A stretch of DNA of 51,623 nt from CAYXDO01 sp964463485. GTDB taxonomy: Bacteria > Myxococcota > Kuafuiibacteriia > Kuafuiibacteriales > Kuafuiibacteriaceae. Positions 35,917 through 43,922 of the stretch are shown piece by piece (position 1 is the stretch's first letter; every line of letters begins with the position of its first letter). The notes below the pieces were generated by a model. That model made no database searches. It was given only the letters and a program-made list of their open reading frames with translations, and was not told the origin of the DNA. The translations under genes and the position numbers were made by a program. The DNA lies in contig CAYXDO010000074.1 in NCBI GenBank assembly GCA_964463485.1, positions 1 through 51,623 on the forward strand, read 5' to 3'.

Positions 35917-36597
35917 ATGCGACAGGCCGGTTGGCGTCGTGAGTTGAAGAGAGCGGTCGACGTCGTGGGGGCCGCCGCTGGGCTCGCGGTCACCTCACCC
36001 ATCATCCTGGCCTCCGCCGCGGCGGTGCGAGTCACGATGGGGTCGCCCGTCTTGTTTCGACAAAAGCGCCCGGGGCTCGGCGGTCGCCCCTTCGAGCTGG
36101 TGAAGCTGAAGACGATGAAGAATGCCACGCAGTCGACGAACGTCGCTGACGATTCCAAGCGAATCACTCGGCTCGGATCGTTTCTTCGCGCCGCGAGCAT
36201 CGACGAGCTCCCCACGCTCTTCAACGTGCTCGCCGGAGACATGAGCTTGGTGGGGCCGCGCCCCCTCCTCACGCAGTACCTCTCGCGGTACGACGCATTC
36301 CAAGCGCGACGACACGAAGTGTTGCCGGGCCTCACCGGCTGGGCCCAGGTGAACGGGCGCAACGCGGTCTCTTGGGAAGAAAAGTTCGCCCTCGACGTCT
36401 GGTACGTCGACCACTGGAGCCTCGCGCTGGACGCAAGAATCCTCGCCAAGACCTTCGCGACCGTCTTGCTCCGCACCGGCATCTCACACCAAGGCCACGT
36501 CACCATGCCCGAATTCATGGGCTCCGAGCTCACCTCGAGACGAAGATCGGGCTCGTGCCGATATCCTCCGGACCCGCCACCTGCGCCTCCCGCGTGA
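35917..36597 (+). CDS. Short PglC-type phosphoglycosyl transferase (sugar transferase)
   Basis: The protein has 226 residues from ATG 35917. It has the single re-entrant membrane helix of this class (about 14-38: AVDVVGAAAGLAVTSPIILA), then GSPVLFRQKRPG, FELVKLKTMK, the catalytic ASIDELPTLFNVL, GDMSLVGPRPLL and LPGLTGWAQVNGRN. It moves a sugar-phosphate from a UDP-sugar to undecaprenyl phosphate, the first step of glycan assembly. It lacks the long N-terminal TM domain of WbaP. The last 23 codons (SRRRSGSCRYPPDPPPAPP) run through the 3' end of the convergent SDR gene, a 68-bp overlap, and are not part of the usual family. Confidence 0.93.
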   Translation: MRQAGWRRELKRAVDVVGAAAGLAVTSPIILASAAAVRVTMGSPVLFRQKRPGLGGRPFELVKLKTMKNATQSTNVADDSKRITRLGSFLRAASIDELPTLFNVLAGDMSLVGPRPLLTQYLSRYDAFQARRHEVLPGLTGWAQVNGRNAVSWEEKFALDVWYVDHWSLALDARILAKTFATVLLRTGISHQGHVTMPEFMGSELTSRRRSGSCRYPPDPPPAPPA

Positions 36598-37453
36598 TCT
36601 GTTCGACCACCTGCAGGAGGCCCTGGCCCATGTCGACGTACTCGTTGGTCGTGAGCTTGCGACCCGGACGCGGCGTGTACGCGTACGGCGTGACGCTGTA
36701 GTGACTCGAAGCTCCGTCCTTCGGATACTCCACGCGCACCGGTCTCCCGAGGATCTCGGAGAACATCGTGAACAAGTCCTCCACCCGCGTGGGCGCTTGC
36801 CCCGTGAGCACGAGATGTCTGCCCGCGAACTCGGGCGCGAGGATCTGCGCCGACAGGCGCGCCGCATCCTCGACGTGGATGTACTCACGAACGTCCGACG
36901 GGAGCCCGGCGTACTCGATCGGCTCGCCCTCCACCGCCTTCTTCAGCAGCCGATACACCCCGTTCGATTCGTTCGACCGCGGCCCGTACAGGCTGCCGTA
37001 GCGGACGATCGTGTACTCGAGGCCGTACTGGCGCCCGAACTGCTCGATGTAACTTTCACAAGCTTGTTTGCTGCACCGATAGAAGCCGCCCTCGCGGCTG
37101 TAGACATAAACGGTGCTCGCGAAGACGAAGCGTCGAACACCCGCCCGCCTCGCCGCCTCGAGCAGGCCGACCGTGCCGAGGATGTTGATGCGGACCGTGT
37201 CGAGCGGCCGGTCGATCGCCGCGTTCAGATCGGCGAGCGCGCCGAGGTGATAGATGACTTCGGCCCCCGCGATCGTCTGCTCGACCTTCGCCGCGTCCAG
37301 AATGTCTCCCACGACCATCTGCTGATCGGATCGGAGCCAAACCGACGCGACCCGATCGAAGATCGTGACGTCGAAGCCCCGCTCGCTGAGCTCGTCCGCG
37401 ATGTGGCTCCCGAGAAACCCGGAGCCCCCAGTGACGACCACCTTGGCGCTCAT
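36530..37453 (-). CDS. NAD-dependent sugar epimerase/dehydratase (extended SDR)
   Basis: The protein has 307 residues from ATG 37453. The cofactor motif is TGGSGFLGSH at 8-17, with Asp in TIFDR as the NAD selector. The active site is STVYVY...YRCSK (Ser, Tyr-x3-Lys), followed by IVRYGSLYGPRSNESNGVYR and REYIHVEDAARL. This is the nucleotide-sugar epimerase/dehydratase fold; the exact substrate cannot be read from the sequence. It is convergent and overlapping with the sugar transferase, and together they probably serve the same surface polymer. Confidence 0.9.
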   Translation of the reverse strand: MSAKVVVTGGSGFLGSHIADELSERGFDVTIFDRVASVWLRSDQQMVVGDILDAAKVEQTIAGAEVIYHLGALADLNAAIDRPLDTVRINILGTVGLLEAARRAGVRRFVFASTVYVYSREGGFYRCSKQACESYIEQFGRQYGLEYTIVRYGSLYGPRSNESNGVYRLLKKAVEGEPIEYAGLPSDVREYIHVEDAARLSAQILAPEFAGRHLVLTGQAPTRVEDLFTMFSEILGRPVRVEYPKDGASSHYSVTPYAYTPRPGRKLTTNEYVDMGQGLLQVVEQITREAQVAGPEDIGTSPIFVSR

Positions 37454-37537
37454 GAGGCCGCTTACGACGGCTTCGTGGCAGGAAAGTCAACGAGAAGGGC
37501 TCGTCCGACGTGGCCGCGCTTTCGTGCTCAGCCTAGG

Positions 37538-37694
37538 TCAGCGGCGGACCAAATCAATGGGGAGTATCGGTCCATTGGTCCTTGCCGAGTCGAGGGTCCG
37601 CAGCGCCCAGGAGACTCCGATGGCGGACGCGGCCTCGATGATCTCGGCCCACCTTCACCCACCAGACCCAAACGTGCGTGTCGAGTACGATCAC
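37538..37694 (-). pseudogene. Frameshifted remnant of a VapC PIN-domain toxin
   Basis: From GTG 37694 the minus strand reads VIVLDTHVWVWWV, the typical VapC N-terminus with the first catalytic Asp. The reading then has to move by one frame to continue as AEIIEAASAIGVSWAL, which is also VapC-like (normally followed by SCWEV), and ends at a TGA at 37538-37540. The segment normally lying between WWV and the AIEAAS helix is missing, and everything after GVS has been lost. A complete VapC has about 130 residues; fewer than 40 remain, so it is inactive. Confidence 0.75.
37572..37607. repeat. Dispersed repeat, copy 2
   Basis: This is the second copy of the repeat at 34469-34505. It covers the point where VapC similarity in the remnant ends. 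Confidence 0.75.
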
Positions 37695-37845
37695 GTCGGT
37701 GTCCAGTCGGACTCCGGCGCACTGTGAACCGCTGGGCCCGCATCCCAGCAGTCTGCCGCGCAAAGGCGTCACACATCATCGGGCGGGTATTGAACCGGGG
37801 GCCACGGCCGCTCGAAATGCCGGCGGCGCTCTGTTTCTTTGTTGT

Positions 37846-40200
37846 TTACTGAGCACGAACGAACGCCAAGCGGCCGTATGGGCCCACGGTCATCATTTCC
37901 TCATGATCTTCCGACACCACGCCGCCGGTGACTGGCGCCATGGGATGAGCAAAACCTTCGGCGTCGGTGGGTAGCTCTATGTCGCCCTCGGTCCGAATCA
38001 AGAATCTGGGTCCCAGGACGAGGGGAGTGGGACCGCCCCCTCGAAGCGCACCTCGTTCAGGACAGACTTGGATGGGACCCTCCTGGCTGCACGAAATCTC
38101 CGATCCCGTTCGCGCCCAAGCTACGGTCCAATGGGCAGATGGCAGACTGAGTCGTATGCCTCTTTGAGCGACGGCGAGTCGCGCGCGGCTCGCACATTGG
38201 GCCGACACTGCGAAGACCACCGCAGGGCCAGTCGCCTGGAGGCTGGCATCCAATTCGTCCGGCCCGAGCGTCACGGACTGGAGAAATGGATTGCCATTCA
38301 AGATCGCGGCCCGCAATAACACGCCGGATCCCCCAGCCCAAACGACGCCTTCTGCTGCAGACAGAGCTTCGAGGTTGGGTCCGGCGAGGGCATCGGCGCT
38401 GAGTCCTCGAGCTTCCTGGAAAGAGTGCAACCGGCCCATGGAAAGAAGGAAGAGCCAACCTCCACCGGCGGCGGTCATACCGTCTATGGAGGGTAATGAA
38501 ATGAGATGGGGCTCACCAAGGGCCCAAGCCTGCGAATCGAGGCGGCGAATGTACGATGCGTTCGATCTCCGAGTCAGTGCAAAGGCCTCCGAATCCCATC
38601 GGGCCAGTCGCTCGATGCGCTCATCGGGCTCGATCCCGGAAATTCGGACGCCAGCGTGCGTCAAGAGTCCAGTTCCGGTGGAAGTCACAGAGACGAACCC
38701 ATCGTTCAGCGCCAGCACGATCGGCGCCGAAGCCTCGGTTGGAAGATCGTTTCCGTAGGCGAGCCATCGATTCCCTCCGGCAGATACCTCCAAGGAGGAA
38801 TCCGGCGATTGAATGGCTGCCGTCGAACCGATGTACTGAGCCGTCAGGACGATCCTCGACCCCCGGCGAAGGTTGGACTCGTAGCGAAGCTCTCGAGTGC
38901 TGAGCGAAAAGACCGCGCCGGATCCAGCTCCGAGTGGAACGATCACGGATTCTCCATCTGAGTAGAGAGCGTCACCGCACGTGCCCTCGGCCTCGAGATG
39001 GGCGAGTATGGCAGGCACGGTTGGCCCGACGTCATACACGATCACTTCAGCACGGCCGACATCGAGGTACTCGCATAACGCAGCAATGCGATCATCGGTG
39101 ACGATCGAGCGAACCACGCTGCGGGCCAGAAATTCGGATCCGTCTGGGCGAAGGTAGGTATGGCTGCAAGCCCAATTTCCCGATGAATCGCGGATGGCGG
39201 ACAGACCCGAGTCCAAATTGAGGACGAACCCATTGTCCTTTCGACGAATCATGTTCGGAGTGCCGACTCTGCACTCTCCCGGCGGGCGGACCAGCTTACA
39301 TCCGGCTCCCGAAGTTGCGCATTCGTACAATCTTGCCTCGGGCAGGGTCGGTCCTCCCTTGTAGTCGGCGAACACCAAAAGAGACTCATCCGCCGCCGCA
39401 ACGAGCGCATCCGCCACGCCCAGTGAGGAAGCCGAAGAGACTCCAGCGTCGATGCGCCAAGCCGAGCCGGAATCGACGAACGCAAAGGCGGGCGGTGTGG
39501 TTCCTGGGATATGGGCAATTTGACCGCGGCTCGAGCTCGCGACAGGAAAGGTCCATCTCCGCTGATCGGGATCTACGATGAGAATGTCCTCGGCCCTTCG
39601 AATGGCGACAGTGCCGTCGGGGGCCAGCGTGAACGTTCGAATCGTGGCCGCATCCACGGCTGGCAACAGACTCTCGACGGTGACCGATTTGGTCGTGGGG
39701 AGCTCTTTGCAGCCGCATGATCCCGGCCAGTCGATCCGAACGTGACGCGCAAGCTCGTGGGCCGCTTCATCGGGCACCAGCTCGCTTCCAGAGACCGTGC
39801 CGAAAGTGGAGAGGGTCGCGGAGGGGGGCGCGCACCGATCTCCTGGAAAGACGAGTTGCGGACCGTCCTCCAGCGGAAACTGACACTCACGGCACGATCC
39901 GGCGGGGGCCGGGTCCTCGGAGAACGAGACCCGGGCCGCGGCAGGATCCATCGCGCCGCCGGACGGCGCAAAGTAAGTCCGGGGCGGAATGGCAAATACC
40001 GCGATCTGACTTTCGCCCTCGAGGTCGAAGCGCGATGCGTTGGGGCCGAGGATGCCGACGCTGCGGTTTCCGTCCGGCGTCGATGTCGCGGCGATGACCA
40101 GGCTACCCGGCTCGGCCGGGGAGGGGACAAAAACCGACGGGGCACAAGCCGACGCGAACGCGAGCGCAACCAATGGTAGCCTCGCACCACCGATGCCCAT
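37846..40200 (-). CDS. Large lipoprotein, probably beta-propeller-like
   Basis: The protein has 784 residues. ATG 40200 is chosen because it starts a lipoprotein leader ending FASAC (Cys19); the frame continues further upstream without signal features. The mature part is made of repeated beta-strand units with phrases such as TFTLAPDGTVAIRRAEDILI, ADALVAAADESLLVFAD, LALNDGFVSV and SAAEGVVWAGGSGVLL, as in WD-like or quinoprotein-like propellers. Scattered Cys pairs (CRECQF, SCGCKEL) suggest disulfides. No enzyme motif is seen. It is probably exposed at the cell surface or in the periplasm; function unknown. Its G+C looks slightly lower than that of its neighbours. Confidence 0.75.
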   Translation of the reverse strand: MGIGGARLPLVALAFASACAPSVFVPSPAEPGSLVIAATSTPDGNRSVGILGPNASRFDLEGESQIAVFAIPPRTYFAPSGGAMDPAAARVSFSEDPAPAGSCRECQFPLEDGPQLVFPGDRCAPPSATLSTFGTVSGSELVPDEAAHELARHVRIDWPGSCGCKELPTTKSVTVESLLPAVDAATIRTFTLAPDGTVAIRRAEDILIVDPDQRRWTFPVASSSRGQIAHIPGTTPPAFAFVDSGSAWRIDAGVSSASSLGVADALVAAADESLLVFADYKGGPTLPEARLYECATSGAGCKLVRPPGECRVGTPNMIRRKDNGFVLNLDSGLSAIRDSSGNWACSHTYLRPDGSEFLARSVVRSIVTDDRIAALCEYLDVGRAEVIVYDVGPTVPAILAHLEAEGTCGDALYSDGESVIVPLGAGSGAVFSLSTRELRYESNLRRGSRIVLTAQYIGSTAAIQSPDSSLEVSAGGNRWLAYGNDLPTEASAPIVLALNDGFVSVTSTGTGLLTHAGVRISGIEPDERIERLARWDSEAFALTRRSNASYIRRLDSQAWALGEPHLISLPSIDGMTAAGGGWLFLLSMGRLHSFQEARGLSADALAGPNLEALSAAEGVVWAGGSGVLLRAAILNGNPFLQSVTLGPDELDASLQATGPAVVFAVSAQCASRARLAVAQRGIRLSLPSAHWTVAWARTGSEISCSQEGPIQVCPERGALRGGGPTPLVLGPRFLIRTEGDIELPTDAEGFAHPMAPVTGGVVSEDHEEMMTVGPYGRLAFVRAQ

Positions 40201-40338
40201 TCGGCTCGCGGCTCCCGAGAGGCTTGGCCTGTTCGTGCTGGCGCGCTCGCTCACCGAGGTCGAGCCACGATAACATCTGTGCAAGGCGCGAGCACCGGAT
40301 CACTGATCTACTACTCCCGAAAGGACCCGATCGAAGAG

Positions 40339-41154
40339 TCAGCCCCTGCTCGACGTCGAGCTCAGCAGGCGCTCGAAATCGAAGATCGCGTCGCGAAACG
40401 ATCTCGCCGCTTCCGCGTACATCATGTGCCCAGCGGACAGAGTCTGACGCCGCAGACACCACGGCCCGAGCGCCTTCTCGAGCGCGTCCATCGTCTTGGC
40501 GAAATAGGCCGGTGATCGAGCTCCGCCGAGCAACAGCGTGGGCACACCAAGCGTCGAGAGCGTGTCGTAGCGGACGCGATAACGTTCGAGCGCGCGCGCA
40601 TCGAGTCGAATCGCCTCCGCGTGCGACAGCGCTCGCCGAAGGTGCGCCTCGGTCAGTCGCGCGAAGCCGTCGCCCAGCACGCGCCGCAAGAAATACTCCG
40701 CCGAGGCCTCGGGGCCGCCCGCCGTCCGGTGCTCCTCGAACTCCGCCCAGAACCCATCGGGGACCGCCGGGTCGGTGTCACTCGCGGAGATCGGAGGCTC
40801 CATCAGCGCGATGCCCCGGAGCGACGAGCGGTGTCGCCGCGCGAGCTCCAGCGCGACCACCGCTCCGAAGCTCGATCCCACTGCCAACGCGGGCGCAAGA
40901 CCGCGCTCCGAGATGATCCGAGCGGCATCCTCCGCGTGGTCTTCGACCGTCGGCCCCTGTTCCCCCTGTTCCGCGGCCGAGAGCGCGGATCGTCGCGTCC
41001 CTCTGCGGTCGTAGGCCACCACGCGATGCGGTCGCTCACCTTTCTCGTCCGACAAGAGCGCGAGCGGGATCGTGAACGCCTCCGCATCCGCGGCGCTGCC
41101 GTGAACGAGGAGGATCGCAGGACCCTGACCGCGCTCGACGATGTACAGGCTCAT
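40339..41154 (-). CDS. Alpha/beta hydrolase
   Basis: The protein has 271 residues from ATG 41154. It shows the oxyanion motif LLVHGSAAD (about 15-23), the strand VVAYDRRGTRRS, the nucleophile elbow VGSSFGAVVALE with a catalytic Ser, VPTLLLGGARSPAYF near the acid position, and the catalytic His in SAGHMMYAEA. The length fits simple esterase or epoxide-hydrolase-type members. The substrate is unknown. It has no signal peptide and so is probably cytosolic. It lies between two lipoprotein genes on the same strand, 13 bp after the stop of the upstream one. Confidence 0.9.
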   Translation of the reverse strand: MSLYIVERGQGPAILLVHGSAADAEAFTIPLALLSDEKGERPHRVVAYDRRGTRRSALSAAEQGEQGPTVEDHAEDAARIISERGLAPALAVGSSFGAVVALELARRHRSSLRGIALMEPPISASDTDPAVPDGFWAEFEEHRTAGGPEASAEYFLRRVLGDGFARLTEAHLRRALSHAEAIRLDARALERYRVRYDTLSTLGVPTLLLGGARSPAYFAKTMDALEKALGPWCLRRQTLSAGHMMYAEAARSFRDAIFDFERLLSSTSSRG

Positions 41155-41167
41155 GAGACGGGGCTAC

Positions 41168-42253
41168 TTACTGTTTGACGAAGCCCGGATTGCGAACGAC
41201 TGGCGCGGTCATGAGCGTGCGATAGGGCAGGTTGTTGTGCGGAAGGTCGTGCGCACACGCGACCTCCACCGTGGGATACAAGGACAAGCGAGCGTCGATC
41301 GTGGCCAAGCTGTTGCCGACGTACGCGATTTGCAGCCCGTAGTAGTGCAGCTGGAGCAAATATTTTCTGCACGCGTTCGACACGGGCTGAGCTTCGTTGC
41401 CGTTGTCGTTGATCGCGATCTCCGGACAGTCCGATGTGTTGCCGGCGAGCGTGAACGCGTACATGCGGCGGTCGTAGCTCGGCCAACCATTGAGGCTCGG
41501 ACAAACACAGCCGTTCACGGTCGAGCAGCTCGCCGAGTTGTTTACTGCGGTCACGTTCTTTCGAGCGACGTAGAACTCGTCGCGGAGCCCTTCGAAGAAC
41601 ACGAAGCACCCGTCGTCCTGAAAAAATCCGCCTCCGTTGGAGAACAAAGCATAAGCGTAGACGTTGTTCGGCGCCGGGCCGGTCGAGCAGTCCCAGGCCG
41701 GCGCCGACACCGCTGCCTGCGTCGTGGGACAGGCTGCTCCAGTCATGGCGCCCGCGCAGTCATCGTCGACGAAGTCACCACAGATTTCGGACGCTCCGGG
41801 GTGAATCCAAGGGTCGTTGCCGGCGCAATCACCGGCCTCTCGCGAGTAGCCCGCGACCTGCTCACCCGGGAGCAAGCAGGCCGACATCGACTGAGACGAC
41901 GTCCCAAAACCGTCGCCGTCCCCATCGGCGAAGACCGTTAGATCCACACAGCTCCCTCCCGCATCGAGCGCTGCACCGCTGTCCGACTCGAGCCCAGAGT
42001 CGACCTCGCCTGCGTCCCGATCGCTCGCATCCGGACTCGCATCCGGATCGCTCGCGTCGGTACGTGCAGGTGCTGCGTCGGTACGCGGCGCAGCGTCGAG
42101 CTCGGCTCGCGCGTCGTCGAAACCGACGTCGCTCGAGGGAGCCTGCGCGTCTTGCGAGCGCGCGTCCTCGTTGCCCGCGTCTCCAGTCACCGAGGAAGCA
42201 CAGCCCGACGACACGCCGAGAAAACTGACCGCGATCAAAACACGAATCGACAC
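41168..42253 (-). CDS. Lipoprotein with MopE-like metal-binding motif
   Basis: The protein has 361 residues with a GTG start at 42253. The leader ends in VSSGC (Cys18). Residues 25-100 are an Asp/Ala/Ser-rich linker typical of myxobacterial surface lipoproteins. A single MopE-type unit follows: FADGDGDGFGTSS, then DCAGNDPWIHPGASEICGD and DDDCAG, which in relatives binds calcium or copper. The C-terminal 190 residues have paired cysteines (NGCVCPS, SDCPE, NACRKY, VACAHD) and no known family. It is probably displayed outside the cell. Nothing indicates its partner. Confidence 0.82.
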   Translation of the reverse strand: MSIRVLIAVSFLGVSSGCASSVTGDAGNEDARSQDAQAPSSDVGFDDARAELDAAPRTDAAPARTDASDPDASPDASDRDAGEVDSGLESDSGAALDAGGSCVDLTVFADGDGDGFGTSSQSMSACLLPGEQVAGYSREAGDCAGNDPWIHPGASEICGDFVDDDCAGAMTGAACPTTQAAVSAPAWDCSTGPAPNNVYAYALFSNGGGFFQDDGCFVFFEGLRDEFYVARKNVTAVNNSASCSTVNGCVCPSLNGWPSYDRRMYAFTLAGNTSDCPEIAINDNGNEAQPVSNACRKYLLQLHYYGLQIAYVGNSLATIDARLSLYPTVEVACAHDLPHNNLPYRTLMTAPVVRNPGFVKQ

Positions 42254-42368
42254 GGCGCAATCTTAGCGCAAGGTCCTCGGCTGACCAGGCCCGCTGAAAA
42301 CCTCAGCCCTGGACCGCGGAACGTCCGAGCTGATCCGCGTACGTCGCGCGCCGCCTCGCACTCGCTTC

Positions 42369-42398
42369 TTGACCCGCCTGGATGGACCCGCCTATACA
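42369..42398 (+). promoter_or_regulatory. Sigma-70-type promoter of rplC
   Basis: TTGACC (42369-42374) and TATACA (42393-42398) are separated by 18 bp and lie 65 bp before the rplC start. This is the best promoter match found in the window, fitting a strongly expressed gene. Confidence 0.65.
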
Positions 42399-42463
42399 GC
42401 GCGGCTCGGCGCCTCTGGTGGCCTCCCCGACCGTCCACGCGCCCGTCGAAGGAGTCGACACAC

Positions 42464-43141
42464 ATGTTTAGAATGGGTCTCATCGGGAAGAAGATCGGCA
42501 TGACGCGGATCTACGTGGACGGCGAACAAATGCCGGTCACGGTCCTCGAGCTCGGTCCGAACCAGATCGTCCAAAAGAAAACCCCGGACGGAAAAGACGG
42601 CTACGGCGCCATCCAGCTCGGATTCGACGCCAAGTCCCACAAGAAGCTCAACAAGCCGATGAAAGGCCACTACGGGCGCTCGGACGTGCGGCCCTACTGG
42701 GTCTTGAAAGAGCTCCGCGTCCCGAACGACGACAAGCTCAAGGAGTTCTCCGTCGGCCAGGAGCTCAAGTGCGACGTGTTCAAGACGGGCGACTTCGTCG
42801 ACGTCACGGGCAAGACCAAGGGCAAAGGCTTCCAGGGCGTCATGCGCTTGCACCACATGAAGGGCAGCAAGCAGTACACCCACGGCACGCACGAGTATCG
42901 CCGCCATCCCGGCTCGATCGGCTGTCGCACCACGCCCGGCCGCGTCCACCCCGGCAAGCGACTGCCCCGGCACATGGGTGACGATCGCGTGACCGTCCAG
43001 AACCTCAAGGTCGTCAAAGTCGACGCCGACCGAAACTTGTTGCTGCTCCAAGGATCGATCCCGGGCGCCAACGAGGGCTATGTGGTCGTTCGCCAAGCCG
43101 TGAAGAAGCTCGGTCGGGCGATGGCCAAAAAGAAGACCTGA
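42464..43141 (+). CDS. rplC: 50S ribosomal protein L3
   Basis: The protein has 225 residues from ATG 42464, with AAGGAG ten bases before. It follows L3 throughout: GLIGKKIGMTRIY, PVTVLELGPNQIVQ, VDVTGKTKGKGFQGVMRLHH, THGTHEYRRHPGSIGCRTTPG, RVHPGKRLPRHMG and VTVQNLKVVKVDADRNLLLL. L3 binds 23S rRNA early in 50S assembly, near the peptidyl-transferase centre. The Gln of the conserved GSIGQ stretch, methylated by PrmB in E. coli, appears to be Cys here (GSIGC). Unusually, rplD, rplW and the rest of the S10 operon do not follow; the next gene is rlmE, 19 bp downstream. Confidence 0.96.
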   Translation: MFRMGLIGKKIGMTRIYVDGEQMPVTVLELGPNQIVQKKTPDGKDGYGAIQLGFDAKSHKKLNKPMKGHYGRSDVRPYWVLKELRVPNDDKLKEFSVGQELKCDVFKTGDFVDVTGKTKGKGFQGVMRLHHMKGSKQYTHGTHEYRRHPGSIGCRTTPGRVHPGKRLPRHMGDDRVTVQNLKVVKVDADRNLLLLQGSIPGANEGYVVVRQAVKKLGRAMAKKKT

Positions 43142-43160
43142 TTCGATCGGGCCCCGCCTC

Positions 43161-43805
43161 ATGGCCCGCTACGTCAAGAAGGACGCCTTCCACCAGAAGG
43201 CGAAGCGAGAAAGCTTCGCTGCGCGCTCCGTCTACAAGCTCGACGAGATCGACGCCCGCTTCAAGATCATCCGCAAAAACGATCGCGTCGTGGACCTCGG
43301 CGCCGCACCCGGGTCATGGCTTCAATACCTCGCCCGCGCCGTCGGCCCGGGAGGGCTCGTTTTGGGCTACGACCTCGTCCCCATCAGCGTCGATCCGGGG
43401 CCGTCGGTGCGAGCCCGCGCCGTCGACGTGCTCTCACTGACCGCTCGAGAAATTCGCGTCGACGCTTGGATCGCGATGCATCCGGGCGCTCCAGCTCCAG
43501 ACGAGCTCTCCCTTCGCTTCGACGTGCTGCTCTCTGACCTCGCGCCGAAGACGACCGGCATCCGCGACGCTGACCAAGCTCGCTCCGGCGCCCTCGTAGA
43601 GGCCGCGCTCGCGCTCGCCATCGAGCTCCTCGACGACGATGGTGTCTTCGTCGCCAAGGTCTTTCAAGGGCGCGGTTTCGATGAGCTCCTCGTCGCGACC
43701 AAGCGCGCGTTCAAGGAGACCCGTGTCTTGAAGCCGGAGGCGACCCGCGACGGCAGCCGGGAGTCCTTCTTCATCGCGCGCGGACGACGACCGCCCGCCG
43801 GTTGA
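43161..43805 (+). CDS. rlmE: RlmE-type 23S rRNA 2'-O-methyltransferase (FtsJ/RrmJ)
   Basis: The protein has 214 residues from ATG 43161. The SAM site is VVDLGAAPGSWLQYLA (43-58). The K-D-K-E catalytic tetrad is complete: Lys26 (SVYKL), Asp126 (LLSDLAPK), Lys166 (VAKVFQG) and Glu201 (SRESFF). RlmE methylates U2552 in the A-loop of 23S rRNA, a late 50S assembly step. The link to the L3 gene immediately upstream makes functional sense, as both concern the peptidyl-transferase region. An insert of about 15 residues around 95-118 (VDAWIAMHPGAPAPDE) is longer than in E. coli. Confidence 0.95.
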   Translation: MARYVKKDAFHQKAKRESFAARSVYKLDEIDARFKIIRKNDRVVDLGAAPGSWLQYLARAVGPGGLVLGYDLVPISVDPGPSVRARAVDVLSLTAREIRVDAWIAMHPGAPAPDELSLRFDVLLSDLAPKTTGIRDADQARSGALVEAALALAIELLDDDGVFVAKVFQGRGFDELLVATKRAFKETRVLKPEATRDGSRESFFIARGRRPPAG

Positions 43806-43922
43806 ACACTCGCCAGCCGCCCGATCCTGTGATGGCATGCGGCCGTGCGCCCGAAGCTCGATGAGCTGCCGAGCCCGACCGAAGAACGCCGGCCGATCCC
43901 TCGCGCGCCCTCTCAGCTCGCG

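Larger units (their letters stand above)
37454..37845. other. 392-bp gap with toxin-gene debris
   Basis: It holds the broken vapC fragment (37538-37694) and nothing else recognisable. I found no intact VapB-like antitoxin frame upstream of it. Confidence 0.6.
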
